Of a stretch of DNA of 64,000 nt, positions 34,217 through 44,666 are shown piece after piece (position 1 is the stretch's first letter; each line of letters begins with the position of its first letter). The translations under genes were made by a program, and so were the position numbers. The DNA comes from Henckelia pumila (lineage: Eukaryota > Streptophyta > Magnoliopsida > Lamiales > Gesneriaceae): assembly GCF_033568475.1 (NCBI RefSeq), contig NW_027331833.1:5332001-5396000 (forward strand), written 5' to 3'. Below the pieces are notes generated by a model. It saw only the letters and a program-made list of their open reading frames with translations, was not told the DNA's origin and made no database searches.

Positions 34217-36204
34217 TTGGCCAAGAATCTAGTGATGGGTTGCCCTTTAGCATTCGAGGTTTTCAAGTTGATAGCAAACCTGATGATTTTAGCGATGAAG
34301 GATTTCGATCGTATCTTGGGTATCGACCTTTTGACTTTGTACAGAGCTAATGTGGACTGTTACCAGAAGATTGTTCAGTTTAGTCCGATGGAGGGCGATG
34401 GTTGGTTTTTCTATGGTGAGGGAGCACGAACTCATATGCCTTTTGTATCAGCTCTGAGAGCTTGTTGTGCTTTGGAGGCGGGCGGGGAAGGCTACCTTAT
34501 CTATGCAATTGACATGTCCACTGGGAGTAGGGCTCTTGAGGAGTTACCGGTTGTTCGTGAGTACCCAGATGTTTTTACTGTTGAGATCCTAGGTTTCCCT
34601 CCAGTCAGAGAGGTCGAGTTAGGATTTATCTTGTGCTAGGGATGGCTCCAATTTCTCGTGCACCTTATCGCTTGGAACCTTTAGAAATGAGGGAGTTGCA
34701 ATAGCAGTTGCATGACTTATTAGACAAGGGATACATTCATTCGAGCATTTCACCTTGGGGAGCACTAGTGTTATTCTTCAAGAAGAAAGTTGGTTCCATG
34801 TGTCTTTATATTTGATTACAGACAGTTGAACCAAGTGACGATTAAGAACAATTATCATTTACCGCACATCGATGATCTGTTTGATTAGCTCCAGGGTACT
34901 TCCATGTATTCCAAGATTGACTTGAGATTAGGGTATCATCAGTTGCTAGTCCAAGAGGAGTACATGTCGAACACTGCGTTTCGTACAAGATATGGTCACT
35001 ATGAGTTTATAGTAATGTATTTTATATCGACGAACGAACCTGTGGTCTTCATGGATTTGATGATTTTTTGGGATTATTTGTATAAGTTTGTCGTGATGTT
35101 TGTCAAAGATATACTGTTCTACTCGTGCAATGTTGATGAGCATGCACAACACTTGAGGGTTGTACTACAAATCCTACGAGAGAGTTAGTTTTATGCCATG
35201 TACAACAAGTGCGAGTTTTGGATTGACCGAGTGGTGTTTCTTGGTCATGTCATTTTTTGGATGGTGTTTCAGTGGATCCGAGTAAGATAGAGGCTATTCA
35301 GAAATGGTCGTGTACGACAAAAGCCTCTGAGATTCGTTGTTTCTTGGGTTTAGCAGGGTACTACCGACGGTTCATCGAGAATTTCTCACAAATTTCTAGA
35401 CCGTTAACACAATTGACAAGGAAAGATGTTTCTTTGTCTGGTCGGCTGAGTGTGAGCACAACTTTGATGAGTTGAGGAGGCTCCTGAATACTGCATTTGT
35501 AATTGCTTTGTCGTTTGGTTTCGGAGGTTATGTGGTTTACACAGACGCATCTCTTCAAGGTTTGGGTTGTGTGCTGATAAAGAATAGACATGTTATTGCC
35601 TATGCTTCTAGACAGTTGAAAAAGGCACAAAGAGAATTACTACCCAGTTCATGACTTAGAGCTTCTTTGCACTCAAGATCTGGCGACATTATTTTTATGG
35701 TGAGCACTTTGAGATCTACTCTGAGCACAATATTTTTAACTATTTGTTCACTTAGGCTGATTTGAACATACAATAGCGTCGTTGGATGGATCTTCTCAAG
35801 AATTATGATTGTGAGATCAAGTACCATCCAGGTTCTGCAAACCCAACAGCAGACCTGCTTAGTCGTAAAGTGTATGTCAGTGCCCTTCTCACCAGCGAAG
35901 TTTCTTGTATAGTTCAGGAGTGGTGTTTTTTTGGTTTCAATTTTCGTCACAAGAAGGAACATCAAGGGATCCGAGTTTTCTCAGCGTTAGGTGAGCCAAC
36001 ATTGTTTGCCCTCATTCGGAAATTTTAGTTTTCATATCAAAAGACACAGAAGTTAGCCAAACTTTCTCAAGCAGACAACACCTCTGGATTCCATTTCCAG
36101 TCGGATGGATTGTTGTGTTTGTCTGGCAGAGTAGTGGTGTCTAATAATTCAAATTTGCGTGAGGAGATTATATCTCAAGCCCATCGTAGTAGATTCACCG
36201 TGCA
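34217..36204 (+). pseudogene. gypsy pol remnant (protease edge, RT, RNase H, start of integrase)
   Basis: Readable pieces in order: DFDRILGIDLLTLYRANVDC (end of protease); VVREYPDVF and FPPVREVE (start of RT); [12 protein letters not shown] and FVKDILFYS (RT, catalytic FVDD replaced by FVKD); [34 protein letters not shown] (RNase H); LLKNYDCEIKYHPGSANPTA; and AHRSRFTVH, where the next LTR interrupts the integrase zinc region. Stops or shifts occur about every 200-300 bp. Confidence 0.85.
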
Positions 36205-38226
36205 TGTAAGGTCCAAAAAGTTCACTAGCTTAATCACGATAAATTAATTTAAATTATATGATTTAATGCATGTTATATAGAAGATTTAATTGATATGTTT
36301 AATTATGTGATTTATTATCATGCCTGAAATTTTATGTGTTATGATGTTATTTTTTTTTAAAAAAAAATTTAGGTTTGGTATTTGATTCTGGACAGTAGGA
36401 CGAAACTAGCCTACGAGCGAGAGAAAAATATTTTATTTAAATAAAGTTTAAGCTGATGCAGTGTATTTTATTAATTGGGAGAGTAAAGTTTTTAAAACTT
36501 TTAATTGTAACTAATGGGTCGTGTTGGGAACCCATTAGTCACTAAATTTATTAAGCGTTCAAACTCTTTCTTAAATCTCATTTAGAACGCTTTCATTTCT
36601 CCCCCAAATATCCTCTCACATTTCAAACGTTGCATCCAAGGATAGGGTTCTTCGATTCTCGAGGCTAGACCATCCTTCCGTCCAGGTTAAATTCAAGCAA
36701 TCGCTTCAGGAAAGTTTTTAATGTTTTGAAATACATTCAAGAATATATGTATTTTCAAAGTAAAACCCTATGTGAATGATTGACGATCTATGCATGATCT
36801 TGAAAATTGATGATTATGATGTTAAACGTGAAGCGTGAGGTGTTTTCGATGTCTTTGGTGTAGATGTATTGAGTTTTTTATGGATTTTGAAGCATAGTTG
36901 CAGAATTTTGGTGTAGATGTATAGATGTATTGGATCACTATTTTGATGCTGGTAGTTTTGGGACAAAACTTTTTCAAGTTTTGAAGTTTTCATGTCTAGG
37001 AATGATTTCTTTTGAGGTGTCAATTATTTTATGGTGAAAGAGAGTCATTTAGAGCCGAAAAATTAGAAAGAAAGGGTGTAAGGGAGACTGTGCGTCGCTG
37101 CCTAGGAATTTTGGCAGCGAGCCTCTCGCTCGAGCGTTAACGCATGGCTCGCTCGAGCGACGTGTTTCTGCGCTCGAGCGAGCAGGGTTCTGTCTCAAAA
37201 TTTTTAAATTTGCATCACAAGTCTATAATTCAATTTTATGATCTTCTAATTTTTTAAGACATTCTAACGTAGAAAGTTACAAAATAAATTGTTCGGGACG
37301 GACGGAACGACTCACGTGGACCGGTTATGTATGTATTGCATGTTTAGGTGATTCTTACGAAAGTAAATCCCTCATGAAATGTTTTGAAGTAGTTCACGCA
37401 TGTTAACATCACGATAAGTTTTAATAGCATGATTTTACGGGATGTTTGACGATGGCATGATACGTTATGATATGTTAAGATGAATGATATAGTACATGGA
37501 AAATATTTTGATTATTTATGTGTCTTGTGATGATTACACAGGGTATGCACTTCGGAATGAGCTCCGGAGCATCTATTCAAACATGGCTCACGGGATGGTT
37601 ACATGGGGTATGCACTTTAGGATGAGCTCCGGAGCGGCTATCCAAAGAATGAAAGTTACAGGCGTAATGCCATATGCTTGTTGTACAACAGGAAACTATG
37701 AATGACTCATTATAACGGTTACCACAATACACATACTTCATCACACCCAAATGTTTTATGTTATGGTTACATCAAGATGCGTTCATGTTAAGTTTTGCAT
37801 GAAATTTTATGTTAATGATTTCTCATTTAAAGTTTTAGAAAAATCCTTTTTTATGAATTATTCTTGCTGAGTCTTTAGAATCACTATACTTGAATGGTGC
37901 AGGTAACGAGAATATGGATACCTTCATCGATGATTATGTTGATGGACATGAAGAGGAGTCAGGGTTCGGTCCAGCGGGCGATGCATGAGTGTGAGGCTTA
38001 TGATTGAGAATTTGAGAGTTGATCAAACAAACTTTTATGTTGATGAAGGGAAACCAAGTTTTGATTTTTATTGGATGGCCATGTTTCGAAAAGTCTTTTT
38101 GAATGTTTATTTCATTATTTTGTGTACTTTTTAATACTCTTATTTAATAAAGAAGATGATGCTTCCGCAAAATTTTTAATTTACCGAATTTTTAAGTAAT
38201 GCTCCAATTGAGTTTGGGACGTTACA
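36205..38226 (+). repeat. 5' LTR of the split gypsy
   Basis: 2022 bp, TGTAAGG...GTTACA. It contains three copies of the perfect palindrome CGCTCGAGCG (37127, 37150, 37171) and a duplicated segment of about 65 bp (GGGTATGCACTT and GATGAGCTCCGGAGC at about 37541 and 37606). No partner LTR was found, so the start rests on the abrupt end of the older integrase and the TG start. Confidence 0.82.
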
Positions 38227-38229
38227 GCT

Positions 38230-38241
38230 TGGTATCAGAGC
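38230..38241 (+). promoter_or_regulatory. primer binding site (tRNA-iMet)
   Basis: Perfect TGGTATCAGAGC three bases after the LTR end. Confidence 0.93.
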
Positions 38242-38440
38242 TGTTCTCTCTAGAAATTTTCGCACGCATGCATACTTGCCATGACCCTATGCTTCGTCTT
38301 CATGTCTATAAGTTTTTATGTTATTGATTGATTATGATGCATGAAAGTATGTTAGATTTATGAGTTATGAATGTTGAAAGTATGTTTTATTATGTTTAAA
38401 ACATGATTGATTATGTGGACGATGTTGGACAATAGGAACT

Positions 38441-39500
38441 ATGACAACTCGTGGACGACAGACCAATGAGGCCAATGATCCAAACAATCAGAGTAATTAG
38501 AGTAATCAGAACAACCAGTGGCGGGACTAGCTGCCTTGTTGCAGGAGCAGAGTCATACTCAAGGGGCTCAAATTTGACAAATGATTCAGGCACAGGCCAC
38601 CAATGTGGGTAATGATCGCACGGGGATGGTTAGGAACCCGATTTACAAGCGGTTCATGGAGTTAGGGCCAGCTGAGTTCAAAGAAGGCTCTGATCCTATA
38701 GTCGCAGAGGAATGGGTGCAGTATTTGGAGACTATCTTTGAATTTATGCAGCTGACTAACGTGGATCGGATGAGATATGCTACTTTCATGTTCCGAGATG
38801 ATGCCCGTGTATGGTGGAAAAGGGTCGAGCCTGTCGTGAACCTTACCACACTAAATTGGAACGGGTTCAAGGACGTTTTCTTTGGTAAGTATTTCGCAGT
38901 GAGTACTAGAACCAGACTTGCTAGAGAATTTTTGGATTTGCGCTAGGGAAGCTTGACAATTGATGAGTATGTCAGAAAGTTCGAGAGAGGGTGGTACTTT
39001 GTGCCCATGATTGCTAATGATCCCGTAGAGGAGCTGAAACACTTCATGGAGGGTCTGAATGCCTCCATCCACCGTGATGTCAAGTTAAGTGGTGCATCCA
39101 CTTATCGTGCAGCAGTTTATGAAGCTATGTTCTCTGAGAAGGACAAGAACGATATTATCAAATAATCACAGGCCAAGAGGACAAGTTACCAAGGTCGTGA
39201 TCAGCAGGGGCCTAGCCATAAGAGGCCGTACCAAGCTCCAGCTCAGAGGAGACCTCAGCAACAGCAGCACCAAATCCTCAATCAGGAGCTACCTCAAGGG
39301 AAAAATCAGTTGGCAGCTAATGCTCCAAAGCCGACGAACATACCTATCTTTCAGAAATGTGGGAAGCCACACTCAGGTCAGTGCATGATGGGAACTAATC
39401 ATTATTTTAACTGCAAGAAGCCAGGGCATTTAACAAAGGATTGCCCTCAGGTGAAAGGAAGAGTTTTTGCAATGACGCATGATCAAGTCGATCCAGACTC
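38441..39500 (+). pseudogene. gag of the split gypsy, broken
   Basis: ATG at 38441 with in-frame stops shortly after. Recognisable parts: WVQYLETIFEFMQL and FMFRDDARVWWKRV (gag domain), FERGWYFVPMIANDPVEELK after a TAG at 38944-38946, and a Gln-rich linker. The zinc region has KCGKPHSGQC and a knuckle in which the first Cys is Tyr (YFNCKKPGHLTKDC). It is close in organisation to the Gag of the young gypsy at 18336-19403. Confidence 0.85.
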
Positions 39501-40353
39501 TGCTATTGTCACAGGTATGATTAGTATTGCCAATTTACCTACTAATGTGTTGATAGATACCGAAGCCACACATTTCTCTATGTCTGTTAAATTTATGATG
39601 AAATTGGGAGTAGTGTCGGATGAGTCCTTTTCGGGGTTCAGAGTTTCACTGACTTCAGGGGAAGAGTTGAGTAGTGACAGGGTGGTAAGAAATTACAGAA
39701 TTCAGATGCAGGGTCATGAGTTATATGCTGACTTCATTTCTTTGGATATGGTCGATTTTGATGTGATATTTGGGATGGATTGGTTGTCTCAGCATGAGGC
39801 TACCATAGACTGTAAACAGAGAATAGTGTCACTGAAGGTTCAGAATGGGGAACCGTTTATGTTCTATGCTGCATCTAGGAGGAGCTTGCCGTGGGTGATT
39901 TCGGCAGGTAAGGCATGGGGCTATTGAATAAGGGTTGTGTAGGTTTTCTAGCAAGCCTAACTGGTGATCAGGGGATGCAGCGATCAAAACTTGAAGAGGT
40001 GGAAGTGGTGAAGGATTTTCTGGAGGTTTTTCTTGAGGATGTTGCAGAATTGCCTCCAGTCCGAGAAGTTGAATTCGGGATAGAGCTGTTGCTTGGAACT
40101 AAGCCAATTTCGAAAGCACCGTATAGATTAGCACCGACTAAGATGAAAGAATTGAAAGATCAAATCAAGAGCTGTTGGATAAGGGGTTCATCGGACCGAG
40201 TGTATCGCCATGGGGTGCACCAGTGTTGTTTGTTAAGAAAAAGGATGGGTCGATGAATTTGTGCATCAATTATAGAGAGCTGAACCAAGTTACAGTGAAG
40301 AACAGATATCCCTTGCCAAGGATAGATGATCTGTTCGACCAATTGCAGGAACA
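39501..40353 (+). pseudogene. pol of the split gypsy, part 1 (protease, N-terminal RT)
   Basis: Gag runs straight into protease here (VTGMISIANLPTNVLID) with no intron. The protease triad is D-T-E instead of D-T/S-G, so a catalytic-loop residue is altered. GMDWLSQHEATIDC marks the protease end. RT begins with [14 protein letters not shown], shifts frame near 39925 and 40170, and reaches [15 protein letters not shown], where the CACTA element interrupts it. Confidence 0.88.
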
Positions 40354-40915
40354 CACTAGTAGAAAAATCGTAAAAGACTTCGGTTATTAACCGAAGTCGT
40401 AGGTAGATAATTACCGAAGTAGTGTCACGTGAAGTAATAGGGTACTATTTTACTTCGCGTTATAACCGAAGTCTTAGCCCTGAAATTACTGAAGTTTTTG
40501 GTCGGTTCATGGAGCCAAAACCGGTTCAGGATTGAGCCGATGCCGAAGTAAAAACATATCTTTTACTTCGGAAATTTTATTAATTAACGAAGTAAAAGAT
40601 ATTATTGTACTTCTTTGATTAATGAAATTACCGAAGTAAAAGATATGTTTCTACTTCGGCAATAACACTAATCGACGAAGTAAAAGACATTTGTTTACTT
40701 CGTTTATTAATAAAATTACCGAAGTAATAGAAGACATATTAATGCAGCATTTACATTGACTGATGAAGTAAATAGTCTATTTAACTTTACAAGTTATGTA
40801 TTGTGGTAAAGTAATTTATTCAAACGACTTCGTTGCTACTGATTTATGGTGAAGTAAATTATTTATTTAACTTCACCATTGAAATTTAGTGAAGTAAAAA
40901 CATATTTTAAACTAT
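40354..40915. repeat. left terminus and subterminal repeats of the CACTA element
   Basis: Repeated motifs TTACTTCGG, ACCGAAGTAAAAG and inverted forms, about fifteen copies in 560 bp after the terminal CACTAGTAGAA. Confidence 0.85.
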
Positions 40916-41849
40916 ATTAAAATGTAGATAATAATGCCACGATATAAATATATTTTTGAAACTTAAAATAGACTATAAAATATTCATAAATTATCCATTC
41001 CAAAATGACGAACATTCATAAATCCACAAGTATATCCCCCAAAATAAACCGAAAATATGTATGTATCCATAAGCATTTCCACAAAACTAAAATTGTATCC
41101 GCAGAGACAACAAAGTATTATCCCAAAGTGCATGACACATTTAGACACCTACATAAGAGTAGACGAATTCAATGCATTCACTTATAACTTCATCATATTG
41201 ATCTTGGCCGTAATATTGGTTCTTGATGGATCCTGAAACTTAAATGTAAAAATAATAGCTCAATGTCAATAGGAATGTCATCATCTTCAGGAAACAAGTA
41301 TATGAGTATTATTTTCTTGGTGAAGTCACTTGAATGTAAAAACATCTATGATATATACTGCAGGATTGATACAATCTATTTAGCAAACAAAGAATTGGAC
41401 AAACAGATTTGCATAGTATGTTCCATAAAAACACATAAAACCAACTCTATTATTATAATCAATACCCAAGTAAACACTTGAAACTAAGAATTGAAACAAG
41501 GATTTAAACAACTCGAAAATTTCCACTTACATTTCTGACCCTTGTTATGCTGCAAAAATTTAACAAATTCCTTGCACCTGCAGAAATTTTAAAAAAAAAG
41601 AAAGAAAAGTTAAGCATGCTAGTCTGTGAAAATGGCTACTGTAGGGAAAAAAAAAGACATAACTATGAAAAGGAGTTGCCACAGGCACTATAAGTCTATA
41701 ATCACCTACTTAGTTGTAATTTACTAATATTTTTAATCTTTTAGTTGATGTACATGTATCAAAGAACATTACATATATATATATATATATATATAAACCC
41801 TATTATAAAAAAATACAGAAAAATATTAATAGTTTATCATACCATCACG
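40916..41849. other. non-coding interior of the CACTA element
   Basis: AT-rich. An (AT)n microsatellite lies at 41772-41794. Short frames at 41005-41187 and 41263-41481 have no motif and are not called. Confidence 0.5.
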
Positions 41850-42440
41850 AGCAAAAGCGCTTGGGTGTAAATTTCCAGCGTGCTAATGATCTGATGAACG
41901 AAAGTCAATTTGATGGGAATTTGACGGAACAAGTTCACCCATCACTTCATTTGTATCCAAAGCCGAAGATATTGAATGATTTTTACATGCATCAGACCCT
42001 TTAGGACAACATGTATTCTGATGGAAGTCCTTTTAACATACCAAGGCAGTAGCAGGTTTAGGTCAATATTCATGATTGGGCCGCTGTTACTTGGTAAGCA
42101 TGACAGCTACTTCTCAACCTCATTTGAACAGTGTAGAGGTGAATGAGAATTGAAAACTGATAATCAGGTGAGAGTGGTGCCCAAGATTTCTGGGATCCCT
42201 ATGAAAGTGGTGTCCATAGCTTTAGCGGTGGACGTAATTCATATCAAAGTCTATTCAATGTACTTACTGAATGTAATGAATTACGACCTGCTGCAAATTA
42301 TGTTTCAATGAGCTCATCGGAGAGATTCATCCAGGCTGGAAACTTCAGTGGGCTGGGTGAGGGAATTCCACCGAGCAGCCTGGCACAAGAAACACTTAAT
42401 GCATTTAACTACTTGAGTGCTCACGTTGGCACTCAAATAT
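41850..42440 (+). pseudogene. captured coding sequence, unidentified
   Basis: Two plus-strand stretches look like one old protein. One is at about 41858-42030, with LGVNFQRANDLMNESQFDG and PSLHLYPKPKILNDFYMHQ. The other is at about 42173-42440, with SGAQDFWDPYESGVHSFSGG, NELRPAANYVSMSSSERF and PSSLAQETLNAFNYL. They are separated by stops and a frame change. Codon pattern and composition are protein-like, and the N-terminal region is Asn/Ser/Gln-rich as in many plant transcription factors. I do not recognise the family. Confidence 0.4.
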
Positions 42441-43355
42441 TATTTATATATAATTCAATTATATATTATAACAAGAGACAATGTAAAACTGAAGTAACTC
42501 CCTTCAATGCACCCTCTAAATCGTAAATTCAAATGAGAACATGTTAAGCAGATTATACCTCTGAAATTTTAAGGTCCAAAGTCGATCAAACAAGCTACAT
42601 ATGTTTAATTATATATTTAATTTAAATAGATGAATACATACAACTGAAGTTACTTCCTTCAAGACATCCTACCATGAATCCATCGAGAAAATGTTACTTT
42701 CAAGAAATTCATGAAGTAATTAAAATGATTGAAGACTCCTCAATAAATTAAAACAGAAAAAAAATGGTGAACATAAACTTAACAACAAGAAGTCAACCTT
42801 GATGCCAAATCATACTGTTAGCCCAGGTTTCTCCAAACAAGGATCCACCAGATCTGCAAATAGCATAAATTGGAATAACATTAATTAATCTCAAATTCAA
42901 CAAAAAGAAGATACTACAAAGCCCAAATCACTCCAAAACATGCAGGCTAAAAATTCAGAAATGCTCATAGACTACACAGTGAGTGAGAAAATCAGAAAAC
43001 TCATCAAGAACACTTCTCGCAATAATAGATAATAATTATTTCCTACAAATTCTTTCATTCAACGATAATATATATATATATATATACTTGTATATATATA
43101 ATAGAACTTGAAAGAAAGATGCGCAGTTGTATTTGCTTACCGAAAAAAATGGAAGGTTTACGTCAAATGGGAAAGCCCATTATTTCTATGTGCCTCTAGT
43201 TCTATTATATCCCAATATGTCTTTATAGTATTGAAGCAGCTGACACTTTCACGCTGACATAATGATCAATAAGCAAGGATTACTATACTGAAAAAATTCA
43301 TGTAAACTAAGAACTATATAAATAATAAGTTTAGTATGAAGGAAAAAACAGAATC
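42441..43355. other. non-coding interior of the CACTA element
   Basis: AT-rich with a (TA)n run at 43066-43086. Part of it may be intron or downstream sequence of the captured minus-strand gene. No further exon was recognised. Confidence 0.4.
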
Positions 43356-44258
43356 TAAAATAATTAGAGACCATGGCATAAAATGTCTTTGAAGACACAA
43401 CATCCTCGAACCGAAGAATTGGCGCTGAGGAAACTAGCGCCCCAATTGAAATGTGTGGGTATTTGAGCCTCATCCATGCTTCCAGCACTGTCAGATATAA
43501 TCTAATAAACCTTTGTCTCAAAACTTATTTAGCTTCTTAATATCGACACAAAATTGAATTTTCGATCAAGCTAACACCCAAAAGATTTCTTATTTCCGCC
43601 ATATGATCCACCGAAAAGCACAATAGGACAAGCCTGAGCAAACAAGTTTCTTTTCAGCTCAGTTATCTATCAGCAAAATTGGCAAGATAACACTCATTAG
43701 TTAAAAGTGATAATGTGCTAGCATTCTTGTACGCCTCCTCTTGATTTCCATATGGTATCGACTCCCCGTAGTACATATGTTGTCATACAACACTCACATC
43801 ATTTAAGTGCAATTTAATTGGAAATAACAGTTCAAAAAACATGCCATCGTATTCTAAAACACTTTAAATTTCCAGCCAACTCTCCCAAGAACAATGAATA
43901 TACCAAGAATCTCATGTGGCTCGAACTAAAAGCGTTGCGGATCACATTCTTACAAAACAGATACATGCGCGGCAGAATTCATGGGGATAAGGGGCGACTA
44001 AAAAAATTAAGGACAAATTTATTTCTAGCTAAATAAATAACGACGTAAAAAATATATTACTTCAGGGAAGATAACCATGGCGCAAAAACAAGTGAGCTCC
44101 CAAAAAAGGCATGTATTGGCCACGAACCATTCAATGTCACCTTTGTTCCCGCAATACAGGAAGATCGGTCCCATTCTATCAAGGCCCGCCCAGTGCTCGA
44201 TGCTGATGAGATAACGTTGACGGAAAGTTGGGACTCAGAAGAGCTGAAATGATCAAAA
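43356..44258 (-). pseudogene. captured Pro-X carboxypeptidase-like (peptidase S28) gene fragment, three exons
   Basis: Exon a (about 44258-44061) reads FDHFSS, then after a one-base shift TFRQRYLISIEHWAGLDRMG and IFLYCGNKGDIEWF, to VIFPE, and ends at GAA|GTAAT. Exon b (about 43779-43594) reads MYYGESIPYGNQEEAYKNAS, shifts frame once, then CPIVLFGGSYGG, which contains the S28 catalytic Ser motif GGSYGG. Its donor is ATAAG where GTAAG is expected. Exon c (43497-43356) follows a CTGACAG acceptor: LEAWMRLKYPHISIGAL and FEDVVSSKTFYAMVSNYF. Plant prolylcarboxypeptidase-type enzymes (lysosomal Pro-X carboxypeptidase family) have this order. The catalytic Asp and His regions are absent, so the fragment is dead. 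Retained introns show capture of genomic DNA. Confidence 0.85.
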
Positions 44259-44399
44259 GCAGAAGGCTTCAGATCTCTTGTGCTTTCAAATCCAAGTGTT
44301 GACGAGCAGTTTCTGGCGCGGTCGAATGCCAGAGATTCAAAATTAGAGGCTAGGGTTTTAGAGAAAATGGGGATAGTAAAAACGATGAAGTGATGGGGA

Positions 44400-44666
44400 T
44401 AGTTATTTCATCTGGTTTTCCTTTTTCTACTTCAGCATCAATATAAATTATATATTATTTAAATTTATAACTTCACCAAATTGGTTATGCCGAAGTAAAA
44501 AGTTGCCAAAAATTAATTGTGAAGCCCGTGTTTTTTAACATCTGAAGTATAATTTCATTTTTTACTTCGCCATTCTTATTATGGAAGTCTATTGTTATAT
44601 ATGACTTCACAGTTTCTAATTTCCGAAGTAAAAATTGGCGAAGTAAAACATAAAATTCTACTATTG
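44400..44666. repeat. right subterminal repeats and terminus of the CACTA element
   Basis: ACTTCG/CGAAGT motifs (about eight) ending in AAAATTCTACTATTG. Closely related to the end at 24262-24403. Confidence 0.85.

Larger units (their letters stand above)
32915..36204 (+). mobile_element. old Ty3/gypsy element, 5' LTR end to start of integrase
   Basis: 32920-32980 is the end of a 5' LTR (GGGTCACTACA), continuing the stub at 8549-8597. The primer site is at 32985-32996 (10 of 12 matches to initiator-Met). gag, RT, RNase H and the beginning of the integrase zinc region follow. Its sequence is cut at 36204 by the LTR of the next gypsy. Dense stops and shifts make this one of the oldest layers. 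No 3' part was recognised downstream. Confidence 0.8.
40354..44666. mobile_element. non-autonomous CACTA element carrying host gene fragments
   Basis: Left end CACTAGTAGAAAAATCG; right end reads, inverted, CAATAGTAGAATTTTATG. Length is 4313 bp. The flanking triplets ACA (40351-40353) and AGA (44667-44669) fit a 3-bp duplication with one later change. Removing the element and one triplet rejoins the gypsy RT in frame (LFDQLQ to [14 protein letters not shown]). Both ends carry clustered ACTTCGG/CCGAAGT and GAAGTAAA repeats. There is no recognisable transposase. The interior holds a minus-strand Pro-X carboxypeptidase fragment and an unidentified plus-strand coding piece, so this is a gene-capturing CACTA. 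Confidence 0.88.

Noticed and set aside
36814..37705. Short frames in the LTR of the split gypsy
   Set aside because: LTR sequence with duplicated segments; no protein-like features.
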